Part shown: piece by piece, positions 27,601-34,309 of the stretch
Layout of the letters: each line of letters begins with the position of its first letter
How positions within the stretch are numbered: the stretch's first letter is position 1
Source: Gemmatimonadaceae bacterium
GTDB taxonomy: Bacteria > Gemmatimonadota > Gemmatimonadetes > Gemmatimonadales > Gemmatimonadaceae
Direction: 5' to 3'
Assembly (NCBI GenBank): GCA_013361335.1
Contig: JABFYH010000019.1
Coordinates: forward strand, 1-60,149
DNA: 60,149 nucleotides
The notes under the pieces: model-generated
Databases searched by the model: none
What the model was told of the DNA's origin: nothing
Seen by the model: only the letters and a program-made list of their open reading frames with translations
Program-made: the position numbers and the translations under genes

Positions 27601-29455
27601 GCCCGTAGGTGTCGTTCACCGACTTGAAATGGTCCACGTCGACGACGAACAGCGCCACCTGCGCGCCGGTGCGACGACGCTCCGCCAGCACGGCCGCCGT
27701 CACGTTCACGAACGCGCGGCGCACCAGCGCGCCGGTGAGATCGTCCTCCTCCGAGACGACGATGGCGCCGCCTCCGCCGATGCGCCGCGCCGGCACCGCG
27801 CGCTGCGGCGTGGGCGGCGTCTTCACTGCGCCGCGACGCACGAGCTCCTCGAACCTGAGGAAGAGCTGCGGATCGAACTGGCGACCGATCTCGCGGCGCA
27901 TGATCTCCATCGCCTCGAGATGGGAGAACGCGCGCTTGTAGCTGCGCTCCGTCGTCAGCGCGTCGTAGACGTCCGCGATGCAGAGGATGCGCGCCGGCAG
28001 CGGAATGGCCTCGGCGGCCAGGCCGTCGGGGTAGCCCCGTCCGTCCCACCGCTCGTGGTGGCTGCGCACCATCGGCGACACGTCCCACGGGAACTGCACG
28101 TCGGCCAGCATCCGCTCCCCCGCCTCGGGGTGCTGGCGCACGAGCGCCCATTCCTCGTCGGTGAGCTGGCCCGGCCGATTGAGCAGGTCGGCCGGGATGA
28201 TCAGCTTCCCGACGTCGTGCAGCAGCGCGCCGATGCGGAACCAGAAGAGCGACGTGTCGTCGAGCCCCGCCTTGGCGGCCAGCGCGCCGGCCAGGTCGGC
28301 GACGCGCTCGCAGTGCCCCTGCGTGAGCACGTCCTTGGACTCGATCGATTCGCCCCATCGGCGCACGACGTCGAGGAAGTCACCCTCGAGCCGCGCGATG
28401 CGGCGGCCGACGTCGGCCAGCTCGTGGCGGGCCCGCAGAAGGGTGAAGCAGACGTGGGCGCGGTTGAGCGCCTGAAGCGTCTCCCGGTTGCGGCCAAGGC
28501 GTCCGTACAGCTCGGCCAGCTCGCGGCTGGCCTCCCCTTCGAGGGTGAGATCGCGCACCGCCGCCCCCATCGCCCGCGCGCGCTGCAGGTGCTGCTCGGC
28601 CGCGACGAGATCGCCCGTCTCGCGGGCGATGATGCCGTACACCTTCTCTGCCTCGGCGTTGGCGCGGGAGTCGCCGAGGTGGGCGGCGAGCGACATGGCG
28701 TGATCGCAGCGGCGCTTGGCGTCCTCGTAATCGCGGCGCTCGATCGAGAGCATGGCCATGTTCACCTCGAGCTCGATCCGGAGCGAGAGCCCACCCAGCG
28801 CGTTGGCGATCGAGAGCGCTTCGGTGAACGACTCCTCGGCGGCATCGAGGCGCCCGAGCTCGAGGTTGGCGACGCCGAGGTTGTTCAGCGTGCTGACGAT
28901 GTTATCGAGCAGCGAGTGGCGGCGCCCGTACGCCAGGGCATCCTGGTAGTGGCGGAGCGCTTCGCGGAAGTCGCCCCGGATCTTCGCGAGCGAGCCGAGG
29001 TTGGTGGTGACGTCCACGTGGAGGCGCGGATCGGTGGCGCTCGTGCCGCGCTCGAGGGCCTCCTGGAAGATCTGTCGGGCGACTTCGAGGTCGCCCTCGC
29101 GCCACCGCGCGGCGCCGAGCACGTTGAGCGCGTGCCCGAGCGCATTGCGGTCGCCCCCCAGCTCGGCGGTGGCGACCGCGGCCTCGGCGCAGTCCGCGGC
29201 CGCCTCGTAGTCGGCGTCCACCTCGTAGCTGCGGGCGATCCAGCGCAGCAGCATCGACGCGACAGACGCCGACGAGCTCTCCAGGCTGTGCAGCGCGCGT
29301 TCGTAGAGCAGCCGCGCCTCGGCACGCTGTCCGAGCTGCTCCAGCGTCCGCCCCTCCTCGATGAGCGCCCGCGCCGGTGCATGCGCACCCGCCGCCTCGA
29401 CGAGGCGCAGGTGCGGTGCGCGGGCGTGGGCGGAGCCGTCGGAGGACGCTGGCAC
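24608..29455 (-). CDS. TPR-HD-GYP-GGDEF-STAND ATPase-TPR signalling protein, copy 2
   Basis: A ~1615-residue paralogue of the protein at 18480-23285, alignable over its whole length. HD-GYP: GALLHDVGKL (~414), HHERWDGRGYPDGL (~470). GGDEF: DVDHFKSVNDTYGH and RYAGDEFVVLLPG (~647). STAND ATPase: GEAGVGKSTL (~778), LEDMHWADTASWD (~888). TPRs flank the catalytic core. All catalytic motifs of both c-di-GMP domains look intact, so it could both make and break the messenger, with the ATPase/TPR part as switch; that is inference from related STAND-cyclase and STAND-kinase fusions. GTG 29455 aligns with the start of copy 1; TTG 29491 is the longest option but lies in a hairpin. It follows its own lipoprotein gene. 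Confidence 0.9.
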   Translation of the reverse strand: MPASSDGSAHARAPHLRLVEAAGAHAPARALIEEGRTLEQLGQRAEARLLYERALHSLESSSASVASMLLRWIARSYEVDADYEAAADCAEAAVATAELGGDRNALGHALNVLGAARWREGDLEVARQIFQEALERGTSATDPRLHVDVTTNLGSLAKIRGDFREALRHYQDALAYGRRHSLLDNIVSTLNNLGVANLELGRLDAAEESFTEALSIANALGGLSLRIELEVNMAMLSIERRDYEDAKRRCDHAMSLAAHLGDSRANAEAEKVYGIIARETGDLVAAEQHLQRARAMGAAVRDLTLEGEASRELAELYGRLGRNRETLQALNRAHVCFTLLRARHELADVGRRIARLEGDFLDVVRRWGESIESKDVLTQGHCERVADLAGALAAKAGLDDTSLFWFRIGALLHDVGKLIIPADLLNRPGQLTDEEWALVRQHPEAGERMLADVQFPWDVSPMVRSHHERWDGRGYPDGLAAEAIPLPARILCIADVYDALTTERSYKRAFSHLEAMEIMRREIGRQFDPQLFLRFEELVRRGAVKTPPTPQRAVPARRIGGGGAIVVSEEDDLTGALVRRAFVNVTAAVLAERRRTGAQVALFVVDVDHFKSVNDTYGHLAGDDALRLVVGVIRDQLRPGQYVGRYAGDEFVVLLPGFDAEAARALAEQVRSIAAAMPIPLREPTVQSMSVTLSIGIATAPLHGETFEALFTSADRALFEAKRAGRDAVVMAGAGNEGPPQLAFSRFVGRGAELRALVSALDDSGRIGPQGRLVIGEAGVGKSTLVRQLLPEVRLRGAAMVTGRALESESRPPFGPWAELVLGLHEMGLAPPRPWPLLERLVPALRGTTGAVPLPPLDPSHGHQLLQELVGFLRATSEVRPLTLVLEDMHWADTASWDALEYVLSQLATERVFIAVTLRSEEATYGVVRERRRRLSRDERIRELHIERLTAAEVREWLQAALHRSELGDDLLEFVLRHTEGNPFLVMQLLRTMVEERVFSYSGSAWVWTIPATLALPAGMSDLVGRRLARLPNDAHRILVTAAAIGRSFRLDLLAAAADVPMDAVLDAVDSGLATSVLEPAHDRDDDTYQFAHALLMDAMMRSVSPARQRLTHRRIADLLATRTPQAVDQVASHYALSGDAAQAYTWCRSAAARAMSLYALDEATDFLKLALAHAGTEEQRVAAYDELARAAELSGRWADVERWCDTMLASPVLANAFSRALPAQQRRLQARVRLGLGARETELECREMLAVAERLGSCADMVQIRSVLVQALTRMGQTDDAIRIAEQSVQLADVCGDEALAGEATLRLAVTLNNVRPIEAVDLLLRLVAGARSRRDRALEARALLSLGVARTRTRDERSGAEAFRAALAVAREAHALDVAANASMNLGVSDLRRGDFVAAYDACQDALRLYTTLRSNTNRLIALYNLANLERERGDAEAALAIYEETVALAEQLGAADILIGAHAGVGLAALRLQRPPVARDALAAARQALGQRVDWWFQGRELYESLEVRIAALDGDVAGARRRFHSAVSRLEMLEVYPAAWMVADCAAELAGQDAGVWRVVNRFAAHPSVQDYVPLAARFTALRDLADRPSNGRSSGPFVQPSTIDTPHLSA

Positions 29456-29490
29456 GGAGGTGCGCTGGAGGATCTGGGTGAAAAGGGGCA

Positions 29491-29532
29491 AGGGCCGGAC
29501 GACGCGCGCCTCGAGGCGCGACGGCCGGCCCT
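29491..29532 (-). terminator. Long GC hairpin ahead of giant signalling gene 2
   Basis: Nested inverted repeats: outer AGGGCCGG (29491-29498) pairs with 29525-29532, and the inner perfect palindrome CGCGCCTCGAGGCGCG spans about 29504-29519. It lies 34 bp after the lipoprotein stop and 35 bp before the GTG of the giant gene. No U-tract is present. Position matches the hairpin at 23364-23385. Confidence 0.45.
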
Positions 29533-29566
29533 CGTTACCGCATCCCGGGCGCGCTGGCCCGGGCGG

Positions 29567-30202
29567 CTACCACTCCACGAAGTAGCCGCTGAAGTGCTTG
29601 ATCCGCCGGAACACCGTGTTGCTTTCGGCGTCCACCTGGGTGGCGAGCGACGGATCGACCAGGGCCTCATCGACACACAGCGTCGACGAGGTGCTCGGAC
29701 AATAAAGGATTCGTGGGGACGACGCCGGCATCGACGCGTCCGCCACGAACAGGGAGAGCGTCACCACGCGCTTGGGGCTGAACCGGATCTCCGGCAGCAG
29801 GTCGATCCGCGGCACACGGTTGCCGGTCGACGTCACGAGCGCGGTGATCGTGACCGAGTCCTTCTCGGTCTTGCAGTCCTGGTTGAACAGGTCCAGCCCG
29901 TATCCGGACTCCCGGTCGCAGATGGCGTTGCCGGGCAGATCGAGTGTATAGTCGCCGAAGCGCAGCAGCTGTGCGCGCTGCGGATCGATCGTGACGACGT
30001 AGGTGGTGCTCTTTCCCGTCGCTCCGGTCGCCGATCCCTGCGTGCCGAGCGCGACGCCGCTCCAGTCGCTGCCGACCCAGGCTGCCGGCGCAGAGCTCGC
30101 GGCGAGGGACGGCGCCGATGCCGGCGCGGTCGCATCCATCGAGCAGGCGCTCGACGCGACGACGACGCCGGACAGCAGCAGGCCGATTGGGCGGAAGCGC
30201 AT
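29567..30202 (-). CDS. Cassette lipoprotein, copy 2
   Basis: A 211-residue lipoprotein paralogous to 23636-24292. Lipobox ASSAC-S near residue 20, then a low-complexity Ala/Ser/Pro linker. The conserved core follows: VTIDPQRAQLLRFG, LDLPGNAICD, DCKTEKDSVTITA, EIRFSPKRVVTLSLFV, a Cys pair around LYC...LCVDE, and the end NTVFRRIKHFSGYFVEW. The four mature cysteines match those of copy 1. It ends exactly after the KHFSGY motif. ATG 30202 is the only start giving the signal peptide; no Shine-Dalgarno is visible. It is upstream of the giant gene at 24608-29455 and probably cotranscribed. Function unknown. Confidence 0.8.
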   Translation of the reverse strand: MRFRPIGLLLSGVVVASSACSMDATAPASAPSLAASSAPAAWVGSDWSGVALGTQGSATGATGKSTTYVVTIDPQRAQLLRFGDYTLDLPGNAICDRESGYGLDLFNQDCKTEKDSVTITALVTSTGNRVPRIDLLPEIRFSPKRVVTLSLFVADASMPASSPRILYCPSTSSTLCVDEALVDPSLATQVDAESNTVFRRIKHFSGYFVEW

Positions 30203-30522
30203 CGGGAGGCGGAGAGGGGGAGAGGCTCGCGATCGAGCAGACGGATCGGAGGCGGCGAGAGGGGTGCCGCCGTGTCCGCTGAGAAAGCAACGCCGGGGCC
30301 ACTCATGTGCGATGGATCACGCCGGTCAACGTGTCCCGCGATCCCGCATCTCCCTTTCCGATTCGGTCGAACGGACCGACGAGTTCGGACTATTGGACCT
30401 GACGCTCAGCGAGACAGGATCGTGCAAAACGCACGAAAATTCGCATCGTGCGATGGTATCGCACGGCGAATTCCGGGAATCTCGTCCGACTCTGCCGAAA
30501 AGACGATCGGGGAGGCGCCGCG
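30203..30522 (-). promoter_or_regulatory. Upstream region of cassette 2
   Basis: A 320-bp gap without a supported gene. It contains ATCGTGCAA (30419-30427) and ATTCGCA (30439-30445), both also found upstream of cassette 1, plus overlapping GCACGA/TCGTGC inverted repeats between 30431 and 30463. A purine-rich run (GGAGGCGGAGAGGGGGAGAG on the plus strand) sits just before the lipoprotein start. A likely regulatory region; no promoter boxes can be placed with confidence. Confidence 0.35.
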
Positions 30523-31269
30523 TTACATGGGCTTGCGTCCGGCGCGGACGACGAGCGGCCAGCGGATCCGCCGTGCCCCCGCGCCCCACGCCCCTTCGAC
30601 TTCGCGCAGGAAGGTCGGCAGGGGATCGTCGCCCGTCTGAGCGCGGAACCGCACCACCGCCGACCAGCTGGAGAGGTATCCACCGAACTCCGCCAGCGAC
30701 CATTCCGCCTCCATGGCGATCGCGGGTCTGGCCAGCTCAACATACGGAAGGGCGATCCCGGCGTACCCGCTGTCGACGAAGGCCCGCTCGCTCGGCCAGT
30801 ACGGTCCCAGCACGTCATGGTAGAGGCGCCCGACCAGTCGATCCACCGATGGATCGATGGTGAGCAGTCCGTAGCTCCAGACGGCCAGAGTGCCGCCGGG
30901 GCGGAGCACCCGGTCCGCTTCGCCGAAGAATTGCGGCCGGTCGAACCAATGAAGCGCCTGCGCGACGGTGATCAGGTCCACGCTCGCGGGTCGGAGCGCT
31001 GCCTGCTCCGCGGTCATGGCGACATACGAGAGCGAGGGCTGCCCGACGGCATTCCGGAGCTGGTCGATGCTCGGGTCGGTGGCGATGACGTCGGCGAAGC
31101 GGCTCGCGAGCGCGACGGCGGCCTGGCCATTCCCGGTGCCGCAGTCCCACGCCCGTTCGCGGCCGGCCGTGACCGAACAGAGCCAGTCGAACAGGGCAGC
31201 CGGATAGTGCGGCCGATAGGTGGCATAGGCTCGGGCGGCGCCGCCGAAATGGTCGCGGAAGGTCGGCAT
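30523..31269 (-). CDS. Class I SAM-dependent methyltransferase
   Basis: A 248-residue methyltransferase of the type-11 (UbiE/BioC-like) group. The opening HFGGAARAYATYRPHYPAAL is typical of the subgroup. SAM motif I is AWDCGTGNGQAAVAL (~42-56), followed by the acidic strand VIATDPS, motif post-I around YVAMTAEQ, and the motif DLITVAQALHWFDRPQF plus VLRPGGTLAVWSYG. The substrate is not predictable, probably a small molecule. ATG 31269 is preferred over the adjacent GTG 31272. It stands alone on the minus strand, diverging from a small plus-strand gene. Confidence 0.88.
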   Translation of the reverse strand: MPTFRDHFGGAARAYATYRPHYPAALFDWLCSVTAGRERAWDCGTGNGQAAVALASRFADVIATDPSIDQLRNAVGQPSLSYVAMTAEQAALRPASVDLITVAQALHWFDRPQFFGEADRVLRPGGTLAVWSYGLLTIDPSVDRLVGRLYHDVLGPYWPSERAFVDSGYAGIALPYVELARPAIAMEAEWSLAEFGGYLSSWSAVVRFRAQTGDDPLPTFLREVEGAWGAGARRIRWPLVVRAGRKPM

Positions 31270-31425
31270 CACGCGAGGTGGCCTGCAGGTGGAACATGCA
31301 TCGGTCCCGACTCGTACACGAAAGACATCGACTTCCGTGATTGACGGGCGGGCCGACGGAGGCGAGCTTGCGTGCTTCGCCGGGTTCGAACGAACTGTAC
31401 GGCCACACGAGGGTGTTGCGTCGCC

Positions 31426-31674
31426 ATGTCATACTCCGCTGAGGACGGTCCGCCAGCGCCCGCTGCACGAGGGGCCGCGCCGGTCCGCATCTTCACCGAC
31501 GCCGACGGCACCCGATGGCAAGTCTCGGAGCGTCCGTTCGCCGACTACGATCGGCGGCGCGGCCTCTCGCTCATCTTCGCCAGCGACGCCGCGGTACGTC
31601 GGGTGCGCGAGTACCCCGCGAACTGGTTTCTCCTCTCCGACGAGGAGCTGAGCGCGCTGAGCTGGAAGGCGTGA
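31426..31674 (+). CDS. Small conserved-looking protein (82 aa), GTRW family A
   Basis: No named family. The core reads VRIFTDADGTRWQVSE, then RRRGLSLIFAS, VRRVREYPANWFLLSDEELS and ALSW. The protein at 50123-50431 shares the same skeleton: F-x-D-x-x-G-T-R-W-x-V, then L-x-F, RR, P-x-x-W, L-(S/T) and a final Leu. This looks like a small soluble domain with strands followed by helices. ATG 31426 begins just before the shared region; the frame is open to 31372. No membrane or signal segment. It converges with the next gene, 10 bp between stops. Confidence 0.65.
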   Translation: MSYSAEDGPPAPAARGAAPVRIFTDADGTRWQVSERPFADYDRRRGLSLIFASDAAVRRVREYPANWFLLSDEELSALSWKA

Positions 31675-31684
31675 CGCCGGTCGA

Positions 31685-32377
31685 CTACAGACGCGCCTTC
31701 TCGCCCGGCGCGGCGCGAACCGGCTCGGCGGCCGGCTGACCTGCCGCGATGGCCCCGCCACCATGCTGCTCGCTCAACAGGCGGGTGACGAACCGTTGCC
31801 CCTCGGACACGCGCTCGACCTCGATCGCGATCGCTTCCATCGCCTGCTCCATACGCTCGAGACGCTGCACCGACTCGCGGTCCGGCCGAGCAGCCGGTGG
31901 CAGTGACCCACGCCGCCAGATGTTGCGCGCGATCGAGAGGACGATGGGAAAGAGCACGAACAACGAGACGATCGAGACGACGGGGATGACATCCTCCATC
32001 CTGTTCTTCGCGCCCGGCCCGATACCGACCGAGTGGTCGCTGCTCGTGGACGCCAGAGCGGCCGGAACCGACGCGAGGAGCTTGCTGTTCTCATCGATGT
32101 CGTTCTCGAGGCGTGCCAGCCGGCCATCGAGCACGGCGATGCGCTGCTCCAGCCCCGCCTTGTCCGCGCCGGTGGCGTTGCGCGCCTGCTGCGCGAGCTC
32201 CTTGCGGCGGCTGTTGGCGGAGTTGAGCTGGTCGGAGAGCAGGCTGCGACGCGCCTTCAACGCTGCCAGCTCCTGCGAAGTCATGGGCGTGAGGTCGCGC
32301 GGCGTGATGACGATGGCGCCTGGCGCGGCAGGCAGAGGCGGTGCGGCGGGAGCCTGCACGGTGGTTGCTTGTATCAT
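31685..32377 (-). CDS. Membrane-anchored coiled-coil protein
   Basis: A 230-residue protein of unknown function. A Pro/Ala-rich head (~1-30) is followed by a coiled coil (~35-105: LAALKARRSLLSDQLNSANS, then LDGRLARLENDIDENSKLL). One transmembrane helix (~133-155, VIPVVSIVSLFVLFPIVLSI) comes next, then a second helical stretch (LERMEQAMEAIAIEVERVSE) and an Ala/Gly/Pro tail. There is no cleavable signal peptide. ATG 32377 is the only sensible start. It diverges from the DedA-PAP2 gene with 84 bp between starts, so a shared regulatory region is likely. Confidence 0.72.
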   Translation of the reverse strand: MIQATTVQAPAAPPLPAAPGAIVITPRDLTPMTSQELAALKARRSLLSDQLNSANSRRKELAQQARNATGADKAGLEQRIAVLDGRLARLENDIDENSKLLASVPAALASTSSDHSVGIGPGAKNRMEDVIPVVSIVSLFVLFPIVLSIARNIWRRGSLPPAARPDRESVQRLERMEQAMEAIAIEVERVSEGQRFVTRLLSEQHGGGAIAAGQPAAEPVRAAPGEKARL

Positions 32378-32461
32378 GCGTGTCTCTACGGGCGGTCCAG
32401 CAGGCCGGTGTCAGCCACAGATCTACCGCAGGACGATCCACTCGGCCAGACGGCTCACTGC

Positions 32462-33859
32462 ATGATCGGTCATCTCGGCACGCTGATCAGCCACTACGGC
32501 TATCTCATCGTCGGCGTCTTCATCTTCTTCGAGGGGATGGCGATCCCCTTCCCCACCGACACCACGATCGTGACGGCGGCCGCCTTCGCTGCACACGGGC
32601 GACTCTCGCTCGGCCTGCTGTTTCTCGTCTCCACGCTGGCGGCCGCCGGCGGCACCACGGTGGCGTTCGTCGCCGGCCGACGCGGCGGCACCTTCTTCGA
32701 GCGACACTCGCGGCGAGTGAGCCCGGCAGTGCTGACGCGCACGCGCGTCTTCTTCGACCGGCACGGTGCCACAGCGGTGGTCATCGGGCGCTTCATTCCG
32801 CTCGCGCGCATGCTCATCTCTCCGATGGCAGGGCTGTCGACGATGAGTCTTGCGCGCTTCACCGTGTTCAACCTGGTGGGTGCGGCGATCTGGTCGGCGG
32901 TGTTCTGCGGCGTCGGGTATTTCTTCGGCCAGCATCCGCCGGCCTTCGGTCATGGGTTGGGGCGTGCTGCGCTCATCGTGGCGGTCGGCCTCGCGCTGCT
33001 CGTCACGATCGCGGTCGCCGGCGGGTGGCTGGTGGAGGACAGCGATGCGGCCTGGCGGGCCGAAGGCACGCTGCTCCACCGCGCGCTGATGACGACGCCG
33101 ATGCGCTGGCTCGCCTCACACTCGCCGCGCGCCCGTGCCTTTCTCTTCCGCCGCTTCTCGGCGGGCGACTACCTGGGACTCAATCTGACTCTCGGGCTGG
33201 GCCTCAGCTTCGTGGCGCTCGTGATCTTCAGCGCGCTGATGAACGCGCTGCTCGCCAACGACGCGGTGCCGCAGTTCGATCTCGCGCTTGCCGCCGCCCT
33301 CCGCGACGGTGCCACCCCGGGAGGGGACGCGGCGTGGGGCGCGGTCAGCCAGCTCGGTCGATTCCCCACGCTCCTGCTGCCTGGGCTCGTGTTCGGCGTG
33401 CTGCTCGTGCGACGGCGAGGGTGGATGCCGCTCGTGGGCTGGACGGCGGCGATCGCCGGGGCGCTGCTGCTCGACGCGGTGGTGAAGCGCTACTTCGTGC
33501 ACCCGCACACCATCATCTCCGCGGCAGGGATCACGGAGATGGGGACGCCGAGTGGCCAGGCGCTCGGCGCACTCGTGGGGTACGGCATGCTCGGCTACTT
33601 CGTCGTGCTGCTCGTCCCCTCGCGACGTGCGGCCGGACTCGTCGTGGCGGGGACGCTGGCGCTCGTCATCGCGATCTGCTTCGGCCGACTCTATCTCGGC
33701 ACCAGGTATTTCAGCGACATCGTGAGCGGGCTGGCCGCCGGCGGGGTGTGGCTCTCGGCCTGCATCACCGGGCTCGAGGTGGCCAGGCGCCGTGCCGAGC
33801 GCGATACGCGCGAAGGACCGGGGCGGCGCGTGGCTACCGGTCCCGAGCTGCGCGGGTAG
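32462..33859 (+). CDS. DedA/VTT - PAP2-like fusion membrane protein
   Basis: A 465-residue polytopic protein. Residues ~1-190 are a DedA/VTT (SNARE-associated) domain: FEGMAIPFPTDTTIVTAAAF and GRFIPLARMLISPMAGL, the conserved Arg-Pro loops of undecaprenyl-phosphate and phospholipid flippases. Residues ~240-440 are a PAP2-type six-helix domain, but its phosphatase motifs are altered. The KX6RP position reads KRYFVHP, PSGH reads PSGQ, and SRX5HX3D reads GRLYLGTRYFSD. Both catalytic His are gone, so phosphatase activity is unlikely. Fusions of these domains normally recycle lipid carriers; this one may only transport or bind lipid. ATG 32462 opens directly into the first helix. Upstream frames overlap the divergent gene. 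Confidence 0.87.
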   Translation: MIGHLGTLISHYGYLIVGVFIFFEGMAIPFPTDTTIVTAAAFAAHGRLSLGLLFLVSTLAAAGGTTVAFVAGRRGGTFFERHSRRVSPAVLTRTRVFFDRHGATAVVIGRFIPLARMLISPMAGLSTMSLARFTVFNLVGAAIWSAVFCGVGYFFGQHPPAFGHGLGRAALIVAVGLALLVTIAVAGGWLVEDSDAAWRAEGTLLHRALMTTPMRWLASHSPRARAFLFRRFSAGDYLGLNLTLGLGLSFVALVIFSALMNALLANDAVPQFDLALAAALRDGATPGGDAAWGAVSQLGRFPTLLLPGLVFGVLLVRRRGWMPLVGWTAAIAGALLLDAVVKRYFVHPHTIISAAGITEMGTPSGQALGALVGYGMLGYFVVLLVPSRRAAGLVVAGTLALVIAICFGRLYLGTRYFSDIVSGLAAGGVWLSACITGLEVARRRAERDTREGPGRRVATGPELRG

Positions 33860-33930
33860 CGAACGTCGTCGCCGCCAGCGACGTTTCCGCACGCCACCAC
33901 GTCGTCTCGTCCTCCATCCTCGACCCGTCC

Positions 33931-34308
33931 ATGTCCGACGCCGCATCCGTGCGCCATTTCCGCTGGACCGATCTGCCGGAAGAGCGTGTCACCGACACGA
34001 TCTCGCGCCGCCTCATCACCGGCGACGACATGATGATCGCGCATGTCTACCTGAAGAAGGGCGCGCTCGTGCCGCAGCATTCGCATCACAACGAGCAGAT
34101 CACCTACATCCTCTCCGGCGCGCTGCACTTCTGGATCGGCGCCGACCGCGGGCGCGAGGTGGTCGTGCGCGAGGGTGAGGTCCTGCATCTGCCCTCCAAC
34201 GTGCCGCACGAGGCGCGGGCGCTGGAGGACACGCTCGACGTCGACGTCTTCAGCCCGCCGCGGCAGGACTGGCTCGACGGCACGGACAGCTACTTCCACA
34301 AGAAGTAG
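33931..34308 (+). CDS. Cupin-domain protein
   Basis: A 125-residue single-domain cupin. Motif 1 metal ligands are in PQHSHHNEQITYILSGALHF (His, His, Glu) and motif 2 in REGEVLHLPSNVPHEARALE (late His), so a metal can be bound. No signal peptide. Such small cupins are dioxygenases, isomerases or sensors; the sequence alone does not decide. ATG 33931 is the first in-frame ATG before the conserved region. The SDR gene begins 2 bases after its stop codon, so the two are translated together and may act in one pathway. Confidence 0.85.
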   Translation: MSDAASVRHFRWTDLPEERVTDTISRRLITGDDMMIAHVYLKKGALVPQHSHHNEQITYILSGALHFWIGADRGREVVVREGEVLHLPSNVPHEARALEDTLDVDVFSPPRQDWLDGTDSYFHKK

Positions 34309-34309
34309 G

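Noticed and set aside
25061-30640. A 1859-codon plus-strand open frame opposite giant gene 2 and its lipoprotein
   Set aside because: Its product is His/Arg/Gln-rich with no domain, while the minus strand encodes intact HD-GYP, GGDEF and ATPase motifs. It is an antisense shadow of GC-rich coding DNA.
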